A stretch of DNA of 64,000 bases from Flammeovirga yaeyamensis (GTDB lineage: Bacteria; Bacteroidota; Bacteroidia; Cytophagales; Flammeovirgaceae): positions 4,201,501 through 4,265,500 of the forward strand of contig NZ_CP076132.1 in assembly GCF_018736045.1 (NCBI RefSeq), in the 5' to 3' direction. Position numbers and translations under genes: made by a program. Numbering within the stretch: the first letter of the stretch is position 1; every line of letters begins with the position of its first letter. Shown here piece after piece: positions 49,801-58,561 of the stretch. The notes beneath the pieces are model-generated. The model ran no database searches. It was given only the letters and a program-made list of their open reading frames with translations, and had not been told where the DNA came from.

Positions 49801-50991
49801 ATGAAAAAAAACATTCTTTATACCTTTTTATTGCTTGCTGCAACTTTTTTCACTTTTTCAAAAGCAAAAGCACAATGTGACTCTTACCAAGAGACTATTA
49901 ATTCATCTCAAACTCATGGTGAAACTTGTGATATTGAATACAGTGTAAATAATAGTGAAATAACCAATGAAGGTGCTATTGGAGGTGACCCTGTTGTTAC
50001 TATAAGTAATACTGGAAATGCTAAAGATGAAGTTCCAGATTCATATTCTGTAATTCAAGGAAACTTAACTGTTTCAAATGCTTCAATAAATATTAGTGAA
50101 TTTTCAGTTCTAATAATTACAGGCGATTTAATCTTAGATCATGGAAGTATCAACTATACATACAGTTCCGGAAATGGAAATTCTAAACCAGTTTACTTGG
50201 TTGTTCTAGGTAATGTTAATGGAGTTGGTTCTATTACAACAAATACCAAAACAGGTAATGGTAGCCAAAATGTTCCAATTTATGTTGAAAGTGGAAATGT
50301 TAGTCCACAAATTACAGGTAATTTAGTCGATGACGCTGTAGATGATTCAGGGACAGATGGCGTTGAAGCTGTTTCTAATTTACCTGATAATATTGCAACA
50401 ATCGTAGACGCTATTAAAAATGGTGCAGACTTACCAGTAGAACTAATCTCTTTTACTTCTAAAGTAAATGATAATAGTGTTGATTTAAATTGGTCTACAG
50501 CATCAGAATTTAATGCATCACATTTTATTATTGAAAAATCTTCAGACAACTCAAATTGGGAAGAAATTGGTAAAATTGATGCTGCTGGAAACTCTACTAC
50601 TATCAAAAGTTATGCTTTCACCGATAATGAATTCGGAAATGCAGTAAGTTACTATCGTTTAGTACAAGTAGATTTTGATGGAAAATCAGAAATCTTTGGA
50701 CCATTAACTGTGTATCCTAAAGGATTACAAAGAAATTTAGAGGTTATGGTTTTCCCTAACCCTTCTGTTGACAAATTAAACCTTCAGTTATCTGGAATAT
50801 CAGAAGGTATGGAATTTGAGATCACAGTATTGGATAAATTAGGTAAAGTAGTATTTGCAGAAAACTCAATTTCTGAAAATAATTCATTTATCTACGACTT
50901 GAATAGACACTTAGATGTTCAACCAGGTAATTACTTCTTGATGATTCGTTCAGGCTCTCAAAAAGTATCTACTAGATTTGTAAAACAATAA
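49801..50991 (+). CDS. Secreted beta-solenoid/FnIII-like/T9SS protein, family member 3
   Basis: A 396-residue, more diverged paralogue. The signal peptide is about residues 1-25, ending AKAQ. Its N-terminal part differs: it has a Cys pair (CDSYQ...ETC) and solenoid-like strands (YSVIQGNLTVSNASINISEF, VYLVVLGNVNGVGSI). From LPVELISFTSKVNDNSVDLN onward it closely matches member 2, including YYRLVQVDFDGKSEIFGPL and a T9SS domain (VMVFPNPSVDKLNLQL). The frame is open from 49645, but ATG 49801 directly precedes the signal peptide. The match of the C-terminal half with a changed N-terminal half suggests domain swapping within the family. Confidence 0.84.
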   Translation: MKKNILYTFLLLAATFFTFSKAKAQCDSYQETINSSQTHGETCDIEYSVNNSEITNEGAIGGDPVVTISNTGNAKDEVPDSYSVIQGNLTVSNASINISEFSVLIITGDLILDHGSINYTYSSGNGNSKPVYLVVLGNVNGVGSITTNTKTGNGSQNVPIYVESGNVSPQITGNLVDDAVDDSGTDGVEAVSNLPDNIATIVDAIKNGADLPVELISFTSKVNDNSVDLNWSTASEFNASHFIIEKSSDNSNWEEIGKIDAAGNSTTIKSYAFTDNEFGNAVSYYRLVQVDFDGKSEIFGPLTVYPKGLQRNLEVMVFPNPSVDKLNLQLSGISEGMEFEITVLDKLGKVVFAENSISENNSFIYDLNRHLDVQPGNYFLMIRSGSQKVSTRFVKQ

Positions 50992-51045
50992 CATAATTTT
51001 TTCTTAGTTCTATTTATAAGAACTGAGAATTTATGATAAAGAAAG

Positions 51046-51078
51046 AAAGGCCCTTAGAAATAAGGGTCTTTTTTTTTC
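51046..51078 (+). terminator. Terminator after family member 3
   Basis: AAAGGCCCTTA pairs with TAAGGGTCTTT (one G-U) over a GAAA tetraloop, followed by a long T run. A second hairpin stands just before it at 51001-51029. Confidence 0.88.
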
Positions 51079-51168
51079 TTCTTAACGATCAATAAGAATT
51101 AGAGAATCCATATCATTTTATTTTTCCATAGACAATACACATCTTTGTAAGTTCAGTAAAAACTAAAT

Positions 51169-52014
51169 ATGGAATTCACAGCAATAGACTTTGAAACGGC
51201 ACATAATGCACGTTGGAGTATTTGTCAGGTAGGTATTGTTAAAGTTAAGAACGGTCAGATTGTCGATCGTTATGAGTCTTTGGTACGCCCTCCTGATAAC
51301 AGATACAATAGTTTTAATACCACTATACATGGTATTACTGCTGATATGACTGAGAATTCACCAAGTTTTCACCAAGTATGGGACGATATTCTCCCATTTA
51401 TCGAAGGTCAGTTAGTCGTAGCTCACAATGCACAATTTGATATTGGAGCCATGCAACAAGCTTTGGAATTGTACGATCTAGATGTTCCATTTTTTGAATA
51501 CGATTGTACATACAAAGCGACAAATGCTGCTCTAGACGATTTGTGTTATACATTTGGATGGCCTTTAAAACACCATGATGCCCTTGCAGATGCTGAAGCT
51601 TGTGCTAAGGTATATGTAGAACTTCATCGTGAAAGAGTATTTCCCGAAATACTTAAAAACCCCAATAAAAAGAAAAAAGGTGGGTCTCCCTTTAGGACTC
51701 AACTCACCGGTGATATTCTTAAACCTGATTACGAAAATGCAGATCCAGAAAGTCCATTTTTTAGACAGAAAGTAGTCATTACTGGTCTATTTAACCAATG
51801 GGAACGTTATGAATTGGCAGGCATTCTCAAAAGATTGGGGGCAAAAATCAATACCAATATCTCTGGTCAAACCAATATGGTCATGGTTGGTAGCGATCCA
51901 GGTCCTAGCAAACTCAAAAAAATTGATCAGTTTAACGCGAATGGAAAATACATTCAAAAGCTAAATGAAATTGAAATTAAAGAAATCTTTGAAGTACTGA
52001 ATGTACAGCATTAA
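51169..52014 (+). CDS. DnaQ-like 3'-5' exonuclease with BRCT domain
   Basis: A 281-residue protein with a DEDDh exonuclease domain (about 1-165): AIDFET holds the first Asp/Glu pair, VAHNAQFDIG the second Asp, and HHDALADAEA the His and last Asp. A BRCT domain follows (about 200-280, QKVVITGLFNQWERYELAGI, MVMVGSDPGPSKLKK). The pairing is seen in proteins related to the DNA polymerase III epsilon subunit and suggests proofreading or repair at DNA ends. It is a single gene behind a weak CATCTTTG -7 box at 51140-51147. Confidence 0.9.
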   Translation: MEFTAIDFETAHNARWSICQVGIVKVKNGQIVDRYESLVRPPDNRYNSFNTTIHGITADMTENSPSFHQVWDDILPFIEGQLVVAHNAQFDIGAMQQALELYDLDVPFFEYDCTYKATNAALDDLCYTFGWPLKHHDALADAEACAKVYVELHRERVFPEILKNPNKKKKGGSPFRTQLTGDILKPDYENADPESPFFRQKVVITGLFNQWERYELAGILKRLGAKINTNISGQTNMVMVGSDPGPSKLKKIDQFNANGKYIQKLNEIEIKEIFEVLNVQH

Positions 52015-52192
52015 TACATTACCTCACTTATCAATATTAATTATTATTTGTTTATTTAATTGTGAATAACTCCATTTATTATTCTTGATTAAACACTAAA
52101 AATTCTCAAAAACCCACTCACAACAACTTAATTGTTGATAATTTTATTAAATTATAAGTGAGAAACCATTCATTTATTCACAACTTGTTGAT

Positions 52193-53050
52193 ATGTTTGA
52201 GAAAGTAAAATGGAATAATCTATTTAAATCCAAAGCAACTGTGGACAAAAAATATAAACTAGGATTAGTCTTATCTGGAGGTGGAGCAAAATGTCTTGCT
52301 CATATTGGTGTGCTGTACTATTTAAAAGAATTAGGTATTCAACCCGATGTTGTTGCTGCAACAAGCGGAGGTTCTATGGTTGGAGGTATGTATGCTTCGG
52401 GTACCTCTTTAGGAAAAATTCAAGATTTCTTTCATGATACTGATTTATTTCAATGGAATAACTCCTCTTTCTGGAAACATATTATAAAATTTAAAGGGAT
52501 TGTAGATACGATAAATTTTGCTCCAAAGCTTAAAGAGAAATTGATTCATGATGATTTCTCTAAAACTAAAATGGATTTATTTGTCGTGGCTACAGATATG
52601 GAAAACGCCAAAGAAAAAGTGTTTCATTCCGGTAGTATTTCTCAAGCAGTATTAGCATCGAGTGCTTATCCATTTATTTTCACCCCCGTAGAAATCGATG
52701 GTATAACTTACAGCGATGGAGGTATTTTAAACCATTTTCCATTAGATGTGATCAGGGATCAATGCGAATATGTGATAGGTGTTTATGTTTCTCCTATCCG
52801 TACTTATGGAAAAGAAGATTTACAAAATGCACAACAAATAGCCTATAGAGCCATGTCTTTAAAAGGTGATAAAGCTGAACTTCAGAAATTAAATCAATGT
52901 GATATTGCAATTTTCCCTCAAGAATTGACTAAATTTAGTACTTTTGATACTCAGCCCGACAAACTATATGACATTGTTGATATTGGTTATCGAGAAGCTG
53001 ATAAACACAAAGAAGCTTTATATGCTCTAAGAAAAAAACTTACTGTTTAA
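52193..53050 (+). CDS. Patatin-like phospholipase
   Basis: A 285-residue patatin-fold lipase of the RssA type. LSGGGAKCLAHIGVL (28-42) is the oxyanion loop, with K for the usual R and C for G. ATSGGSMVGG (56-65) holds the nucleophile S58 in an A-x-S-x-G rather than G-x-S-x-G setting. D175 in SDGG completes the Ser-Asp dyad. There is no signal peptide, so it is cytosolic or membrane-associated. It is three bases upstream of a coiled-coil gene and the TerD pair, which suggests a shared envelope-stress role. Confidence 0.87.
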   Translation: MFEKVKWNNLFKSKATVDKKYKLGLVLSGGGAKCLAHIGVLYYLKELGIQPDVVAATSGGSMVGGMYASGTSLGKIQDFFHDTDLFQWNNSSFWKHIIKFKGIVDTINFAPKLKEKLIHDDFSKTKMDLFVVATDMENAKEKVFHSGSISQAVLASSAYPFIFTPVEIDGITYSDGGILNHFPLDVIRDQCEYVIGVYVSPIRTYGKEDLQNAQQIAYRAMSLKGDKAELQKLNQCDIAIFPQELTKFSTFDTQPDKLYDIVDIGYREADKHKEALYALRKKLTV

Positions 53051-53053
53051 ACT

Positions 53054-53776
53054 ATGTTTGAATCCCTGAAAAAACTGTTGCACTTTCAAAATCATACTTT
53101 AGCTATTCCATTGCTCAAAGAAGCTGTGGAACAATTAGAGCTTGAAAAAGAAGTGCTACATGATCATTTTTTTAGGTTCAAATCTCAATGGAATAATTTA
53201 AACGAGAAGATCAAGCAGTTAGAAATTCATCTAAAAAAGCTACACTTTGAACACGATAATTTCAAAGACGATGAATTGAAAACGCTTCAACATCAAAAAT
53301 ATATTTCTTCTTTGCAAAAGGAACTGAAAGCGTATACAGAGATGATGCAGGAACTAAAACAAGAAATGCTTCACTCTGAACTTCAAGCTTCTCAGATGGC
53401 TTATCAGATTGAAAAAATAAGAACAAAAATCCTACTTCTTTCTCCAACTTTAACTACCGATTCTTTCGATGTGGAACATTTTCTGATTGATATTCATCAC
53501 GAAGCAATCGAACAGACAAATCATGAAGATGAAATGTTAACTCAAAAAATTGATCATTTGCTTTCTTATGTAGATGACAAAGAACAACAGAAAGAAGATG
53601 TGAAGAGTTTCTTTAAAAAAGACAAACAATCTGATAACAATAATGTGATCTCTTCCAATCTAAAAGAGACATTTGATCGTTTCTTTTCGGAAGAGAAATC
53701 AACTGAAGAAAAAAAGAAAGAATTTTTTAATAAAGAAAACAAATCCAAAATAGATCGCTTTTTTAAAGGGTCGTAA
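53054..53776 (+). CDS. Coiled-coil protein with C-terminal FF motifs
   Basis: A 240-residue soluble protein of unknown function. Residues about 15-130 form a long coiled coil (heptads through LKEAVEQLELEKEVL and LQKELKAYTEMMQELKQEM). The C-terminal 60 residues are charged, probably disordered, and carry four spaced Phe-Phe motifs: KSFFKK, DRFFSE, KEFFNK and DRFFKG. Repeated short motifs of this kind usually bind a partner or membrane. It lies 3 bases after the patatin gene and 70 before the first terD, so it is likely part of that operon. It is not a recognisable PspA homologue, though it has a similar helical look. Confidence 0.75.
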   Translation: MFESLKKLLHFQNHTLAIPLLKEAVEQLELEKEVLHDHFFRFKSQWNNLNEKIKQLEIHLKKLHFEHDNFKDDELKTLQHQKYISSLQKELKAYTEMMQELKQEMLHSELQASQMAYQIEKIRTKILLLSPTLTTDSFDVEHFLIDIHHEAIEQTNHEDEMLTQKIDHLLSYVDDKEQQKEDVKSFFKKDKQSDNNNVISSNLKETFDRFFSEEKSTEEKKKEFFNKENKSKIDRFFKGS

Positions 53777-53846
53777 AGTATTATATTACAATAAGTTCTT
53801 ACTCACAAACGTTTAAAAATCGAATATCAAAAATTAATTGACACTC

Positions 53847-54413
53847 ATGGGAATCAATCTAACGAAAGGCGGAAAAATTAATCTAACAAAAAGCGCTAAT
53901 TCTTTAGACAAAATAATGCTAGGATTAGGATGGGATTTAATTCCTGGTAACTCTCTGGATCTCGATGCATCTGTATTTATGATTGGAGATAATAATAAAA
54001 TTCCAGCAGATGAATTTTTCGTCTTTTTCAATAACTTAAAATCACCTGACAATAGTATAGAGCATACTGGTGACAACAGAACAGGTAAAGGAGATGGTGA
54101 TGATGAAATGATTTTAGCACATTTATCCAAAATTTCTGATTTTGTTAATGAACTAATTTTTGTAGCTACTATCCATAATGCCGAAGTATTAAGACATCAT
54201 TTCGGGATGTTGAAAAATGCCTATATCAGAATTGTAGATATTGATACACAAACAGAAATTTGTCGCTTCGATTTAGACAAAAAGAACTTCGATAAGTCTA
54301 CCGATATGGAATTTGGACGCCTGAAAAGAATAAATAACGAATGGACGTTTGAAGCTTCAGGTATTGGATCGAATATTGGTCTACAAGGTTATGTTGATCA
54401 GTATACAGGATAA
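53847..54413 (+). CDS. terD: TerD family protein
   Basis: A 188-residue member of the TerD (tellurium-resistance/stress) family. It starts MGINLTKGGKINLTK and has GLGWDLIPGNSLDLDASVF with the calcium-binding Asp pair. The family loop follows as HTGDNRTGKGDGDDE, and then an Asp-Glu-rich C-terminal half ends NEWTFEASG. TerD proteins bind Ca2+ and act in poorly understood stress responses. The ATG at 53847 is preferred to the TTG at 53838. A second TerD-type gene follows after 18 bases. No terB, terC or terF is in the window. Confidence 0.9.
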   Translation: MGINLTKGGKINLTKSANSLDKIMLGLGWDLIPGNSLDLDASVFMIGDNNKIPADEFFVFFNNLKSPDNSIEHTGDNRTGKGDGDDEMILAHLSKISDFVNELIFVATIHNAEVLRHHFGMLKNAYIRIVDIDTQTEICRFDLDKKNFDKSTDMEFGRLKRINNEWTFEASGIGSNIGLQGYVDQYTG

Positions 54414-54431
54414 ACAAACAATAGCAATTAC

Positions 54432-55049
54432 ATGAATTTAAGTAAAGGAACCGGTATTTCTCTTCAAAAAGGAAGTAAAATCTCATTGCTAAAAAATGAT
54501 GGTGGTAGTTTAGATTACATCAGAGTAGGTGTAAACTGGGGTGCTATTCATTCTAAAGCTTTATTTGGGTTAATTGACAGAAACATTAATGTTGATTTAG
54601 ATGCCTCGATGAGTGCTTTTGACAAAGAAATGAATGAGATTTATACTGTCTATTACAACGCCTTAGAATCTCCCGATGGAGCCGTTACGCATACAGGTGA
54701 TGATTTAGCAGGTGACCAAGGAGAAGATGATGGGTTAGATAATGAAATTATTCAAATCCACTTGAATGAGGTGCAAGATGATATCGATCAGATATTCCTT
54801 TATTTGAACTCCTACAAAAAGCAAGATTTTTCTGACATCCCTTTTTCTGAGGTGAGAATCTACACTAAAGACGATGTTTTAGCCACTTTTAATATGTCTT
54901 CTAATAATGAATACTCAGGTTATGTATCCATGATTATGGGAAGGTTGTATAAAATTGAAGGCAACTGGAAATTCGAAGCTTTAGGCGAACCTATCCACGC
55001 AAAAGATATTGAAGGAACGATTACTTATCTTCAAATAAAATATAGTTAG
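54432..55049 (+). CDS. TerD family protein, TerZ-like
   Basis: A 205-residue TerD-type protein, more diverged than its neighbour. It has the basic start LSKGTGISLQKGSKISL, then VDLDASMSAFDKEM. The Ca2+ loop is expanded (HTGDDLAGDQGEDDGLDNE), as in TerZ-like members, and it ends GNWKFEALGEP. It is the last gene of the patatin/coiled-coil/terD group, closed by the terminator at 55083. Two differing TerD subunits in tandem suggest a heteromeric assembly. Confidence 0.86.
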   Translation: MNLSKGTGISLQKGSKISLLKNDGGSLDYIRVGVNWGAIHSKALFGLIDRNINVDLDASMSAFDKEMNEIYTVYYNALESPDGAVTHTGDDLAGDQGEDDGLDNEIIQIHLNEVQDDIDQIFLYLNSYKKQDFSDIPFSEVRIYTKDDVLATFNMSSNNEYSGYVSMIMGRLYKIEGNWKFEALGEPIHAKDIEGTITYLQIKYS

Positions 55050-55082
55050 ACGCTGTAGAATTAAACTATAGTTTAACAATGA

Positions 55083-55124
55083 GGCAGTTTCTATCCTAAT
55101 AAATAGGAAGAAACTGCCTTTTTT
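55083..55124 (+). terminator. Terminator of the TerD operon
   Basis: GGCAGTTTC pairs with GAAACTGCC, with a partly paired inner segment (TCCTA/TAGGA), followed by T. Confidence 0.88.
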
Positions 55125-55130
55125 AAAACC

Positions 55131-55850
55131 CTAAATTGGGTTTGTTGACCACAATGCTGCACTTTTTAGCATTGCTCTTCTGGGTAGTTCTAAAGCTGAT
55201 GAAATCAATTGTGCAAAATCTTCTGGTTGTAATACGTGTTCTTCTGAGTTTTCTTTGGTGATCCCCAACCCGACCGTCATATCCGTTTCTATAGTACTTG
55301 GAGTTAGTGTTATCACCCTAATATTATTCTTTCTTACTTCTTTCATTAATGACTCCGACATCCCTATAACAGCAAATTTGGAAGCCGAATAAGCTGAAAT
55401 ATTTGGATTGCCATTTAGACCTGCTGTAGACGCTACATTAAAAATATCCCCTTCGTTTTTTTCAATTAAATAGGGTAATACTTCTTTGGTGACATAGTAC
55501 ATTCCCAAAACATTGGTTTGAATGACTTTTTCCCATTCGGCTACCTCCATTTCATTAAATGAACCCACTGCTGCTATACCGGCATTATTTACTAGAATAT
55601 CGACAGTACCTAACTGTTCTACGATCTTCTTGATACTTCTTTGAACATCATTATAATTTGATACATCAAAAACTTCGTAAATAGCTTTTACTCCAAAGGC
55701 TGATAACTCCGAAACAGTCGCTTTTAAAACGTCCTCATTTCTACCAGTAATTGCAACATCAATTCCTTTTTTAGCGAATTCTAGAGCCGTAGCTTTTCCT
55801 AGACCTCTACCTCCACCGGTAATGATTGCTTTTTTATTTTTCAAACTCAT
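55131..55850 (-). CDS. SDR family oxidoreductase, FabG-like
   Basis: A 239-residue classical SDR: TGGGRGLGKA (about 11-20) binds the nucleotide, NNAG is at about 88-91, NVAS holds the catalytic Ser strand, and YSASKFAV holds the Tyr-x-x-x-Lys pair. It resembles 3-oxoacyl-[acyl-carrier-protein] reductases, but its isolated place outside a fatty-acid locus means the substrate is open. Its start overlaps the end of the upstream propeller-Dabb gene by 17 bases, so both are likely translated from one mRNA. Confidence 0.9.
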   Translation of the reverse strand: MSLKNKKAIITGGGRGLGKATALEFAKKGIDVAITGRNEDVLKATVSELSAFGVKAIYEVFDVSNYNDVQRSIKKIVEQLGTVDILVNNAGIAAVGSFNEMEVAEWEKVIQTNVLGMYYVTKEVLPYLIEKNEGDIFNVASTAGLNGNPNISAYSASKFAVIGMSESLMKEVRKNNIRVITLTPSTIETDMTVGLGITKENSEEHVLQPEDFAQLISSALELPRRAMLKSAALWSTNPI

Positions 55851-57387
55851 AATTATTATTTTTCACCCAATAATCCATCACAAAAACGTCTTCTATTATT
55901 GGACCTATCTTATCTACTAAATCTAAATGTGCTTTATGGAAAAGATATATTTCCCTAGCTGAAGCATCTTTAAAAGTGAGCGTAAAACAATGTGTAAAAC
56001 CTTTACTTAACCCTTCAGTGCTATCATTTACTCCCCATTCCAGACGAGATATTTCAGGAATTTTATTTTTTAAGTTTTCGAATGTTTTCACAGCCAAATC
56101 AATCTGTTCTTCAGTGGCATCAGACTTGTATTTTATGCTTACAATATGTTGTATTTGTTTGTTGTTTCTTTCCGTTTGAGGCAGCACTTTATACGTTACC
56201 ACTTTTCCTAAATCAAATCTAAAAGATCCTGCAATCAATATATGTTCTCCTTCAATTTTATGGGCTCTTAATCCATAATAAATAGAATAACCTGTTCCTA
56301 GATAGTTGATGGGAGAAAGCTCGCCCACTTTATTTAATCGACAAAGCTGAATGCTTTCATCGTCTCGAGTTCCAACAGCTATAATTGCTTCCTCACTATT
56401 TGATGAAACCACTTCTATTCTTGTTTGCCCTTTTAACTTGGTTTCTTCCGTATCTTTTAAAGTGAAATGGGGAATTAAAGCTCCTTTTTTATCCACCTTG
56501 AACACAGATACCCCGTCTCCATGATACACAAAATCGGTCTTTTTTATAAAACCTTTTCGCTTATAATATTTATGATGACGATGCCCAACAATCACATAGT
56601 TGTTCTCTCCCAATTGCACCCCAGTAACTGGATAAGTACCCGTTAAATAGCGGTCCGTATCATTATCATCTATATTGCTGATATTCTTAAAATGTCCGTT
56701 TTCATAAACTCTAAAACTACTTACGCCATTGTCTTGAAAACCGCCCGTATATAAATACGTCTTCCCATCAATTTTATGAGTATACATTCCAATTATGCCA
56801 TCGGTATGAATTTCATCATTGTCTTTTAAAGATTGAATATGGGTGAGTTTTCCATCACTTTCAATTTTAAAACAACTTAAACCAGGAGTTTCCTCCAGAC
56901 CACCAATAAATAGATAAGATGCTTTTTTCATATGTACCACCTGCAAAGTGATGGCCACCCCAATATGTGTTTCTTCCGTATCTTCTACAATGGCCACTCT
57001 TTCCAAAGCACCGTTATCTAAAATCTTATGCGACTCGATAACATTCCCGTATTTGTTTGCCACAAACAAGAAGTCCGTTCCATCAATACGATCGGCCACC
57101 ATTCCTCTAGCAGGTCCTTTTTGTTTGTACAATTCATGGTTACTGATAGGAGTTAGTTGTCCACTTTTTGCTAAACCAAAAACATCTATATTTCCGAATC
57201 CACCAACATATACAAAGTGCTTTTCTCCTTTTTGATAAGAAGTGATCGTCACTGTATTTTTTGCTGAAATACTTTTGAAATCTTGTCGCTCAAGCATCAA
57301 GCTTTGCTCCTCTTGTGCCCAGAGTATCTGATGAAAAATCAAGAATAAGAGTAATAGTATATATCTTTTGTTTGTCATTTCATTCAT
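55834..57387 (-). CDS. Exported beta-propeller protein fused to a Dabb domain
   Basis: A 517-residue protein. A signal peptide (about 1-24, ending WAQ) is followed by about 370 residues of propeller repeats like a lactonase/YncE-type seven-blade propeller (YVGGFGNIDVFGLAKSGQLT, LFVANKYGN, LYTGGFQDNGVSSFRVYENG). The C-terminus (about 415-510) is a stress-responsive A/B-barrel (Dabb) domain: IQHIVSIKYKSDATEEQI, RLEWGVNDSTEGLSKGFTHC, and a final HLDLVDKIGPIIEDVFVMDY. I do not know this fusion as a named family. The next gene upstream ends 3 bases away and the SDR overlaps downstream, so it is the middle of a three-gene operon. Confidence 0.82.
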   Translation of the reverse strand: MNEMTNKRYILLLLFLIFHQILWAQEEQSLMLERQDFKSISAKNTVTITSYQKGEKHFVYVGGFGNIDVFGLAKSGQLTPISNHELYKQKGPARGMVADRIDGTDFLFVANKYGNVIESHKILDNGALERVAIVEDTEETHIGVAITLQVVHMKKASYLFIGGLEETPGLSCFKIESDGKLTHIQSLKDNDEIHTDGIIGMYTHKIDGKTYLYTGGFQDNGVSSFRVYENGHFKNISNIDDNDTDRYLTGTYPVTGVQLGENNYVIVGHRHHKYYKRKGFIKKTDFVYHGDGVSVFKVDKKGALIPHFTLKDTEETKLKGQTRIEVVSSNSEEAIIAVGTRDDESIQLCRLNKVGELSPINYLGTGYSIYYGLRAHKIEGEHILIAGSFRFDLGKVVTYKVLPQTERNNKQIQHIVSIKYKSDATEEQIDLAVKTFENLKNKIPEISRLEWGVNDSTEGLSKGFTHCFTLTFKDASAREIYLFHKAHLDLVDKIGPIIEDVFVMDYWVKNNNYEFEK

Positions 57388-57390
57388 AGA

Positions 57391-57867
57391 TTATAATTCT
57401 AAAATGGATTGAGCTGCAGCAATCGCTATAGCTCTGTCTTGTTCAATAGTTCCACCACTAATACCTATTGCTCCAATAATCACATTATCTTTGTTCTTAA
57501 TGGGTAATCCACCCGGAAAGGTTATTAATCCTCCATTGGATAATTCAATATTATAAATTATTCCTCCAGGCTGAGTCATTTCACCCAATTTACCTGTATC
57601 AATATTAAAATATCTTGCTGTTTTTGCCTTCTTAATGGCAACATCTATACTTCCCAAATAAGAAGCATCCATACGAATAAATGCTTTCAAATTTGCTCCA
57701 GCATCGGTAACAGCAATATTCACAAGCACATCCATTTCCTCTGCTTTTGTTTTGGCAGACAATAAGACTTTGAGGGCTTCTTCCTCAGTGATATCATAGG
57801 CATTTTGAGCATACAATTCTCCTGAAAGAAAGATAGAGACGATTAAAGAGAGTAATAATTTGTTCAT
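57391..57867 (-). CDS. Exported HbpS/GlcG-like protein (DUF336)
   Basis: A 158-residue protein. A signal peptide (1-21, ending YAQ) precedes a GlcG/HbpS domain: ITEEEALKVLLSAKTKAEEM, VNIAVTDAGANLKAFIRMD, ALTYF-like AKTARYF, GGLPIKNKDNVIIGAIGISGG. HbpS of Streptomyces binds haem and senses redox stress; GlcG-type domains are of unknown function. ATG 57867 gives the cleanest signal peptide, though the frame extends up to 57903. It is first in the operon with the propeller-Dabb and SDR genes, suggesting a periplasmic redox or small-molecule process. Confidence 0.85.
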   Translation of the reverse strand: MNKLLLSLIVSIFLSGELYAQNAYDITEEEALKVLLSAKTKAEEMDVLVNIAVTDAGANLKAFIRMDASYLGSIDVAIKKAKTARYFNIDTGKLGEMTQPGGIIYNIELSNGGLITFPGGLPIKNKDNVIIGAIGISGGTIEQDRAIAIAAAQSILEL

Positions 57868-57950
57868 CGTAGTTTGGTTATTCATCTTGATGACAAAGTT
57901 CAATAACCTTTTTCAAAAAAAAGTTGAACTAGTTCAATTCTCTGAAAAAA

Positions 57951-58517
57951 CTATCGCTTTTTAATCTTACTCAAAAATTCGTGAGTGATCCCAAGATAAC
58001 TTGCCAACTGCTTATCCTTTATCTTTGAGGCAATAGAAGGATATGTATCAATAAAATTCTGATATCTTTCTTTGGCTGTCTCGCAATGGTTACGAATTAA
58101 TCGACGTTGCCAAGCCACCAATGCTTTCTGAGACATTACCCTAAACAATTTTTCTACAAGAGGTAAAGTCTCGTACAACATCAATTTATCTGTTCTTTTG
58201 ATGAGCAAGACTTCACTATCTTCTAAAGCTTGCATGTTAAGATGAGAAGGATTCTGATGCATAAAGCTATCATTATCCATTAACCACCAATCGCTTGCTG
58301 CAAAGTAAAGCGTATTATCATTTCCCTTTTGATCGAAAGTGAAGATCCGAAAACAGCCCTCCAATACAAACCCTTCGAACTTACAAGTCTCCCCCTGTCT
58401 CAAAAGGAACTCCTTCTTCTTAATGGTCTTTTGATGAAAATACTGACCAAATGTTTCCAATTCAGCTTCTGAAAATGAAACATGCTTACTAATATTTTCC
58501 TTTAGTAACTCGTGCAT
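57951..58517 (-). CDS. Crp/Fnr family transcriptional regulator
   Basis: A 188-residue protein with a cyclic-nucleotide-binding-type beta barrel (about 20-115, FLLRQGETCKFEGFVLEGCF). The C-terminal helical part ends KQLASYLGITHEFLSKIKKR, a degenerate helix-turn-helix. This short form, with no Fe-S cysteines, is common in Bacteroidota. It lies just upstream of the HbpS-like operon on the same strand, 84 bases away, so it may control it. Confidence 0.85.
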   Translation of the reverse strand: MHELLKENISKHVSFSEAELETFGQYFHQKTIKKKEFLLRQGETCKFEGFVLEGCFRIFTFDQKGNDNTLYFAASDWWLMDNDSFMHQNPSHLNMQALEDSEVLLIKRTDKLMLYETLPLVEKLFRVMSQKALVAWQRRLIRNHCETAKERYQNFIDTYPSIASKIKDKQLASYLGITHEFLSKIKKR

Positions 58518-58561
58518 TTGATTAGATAGTTTAAAGAGATGAGCAATAGAAATGATAAAAA

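Noticed and set aside
50280-50606. Minus-strand open frame of 108 codons in family member 3
   Set aside because: It is the complement of the FnIII-like domain of a clear gene, with no start context or protein family.
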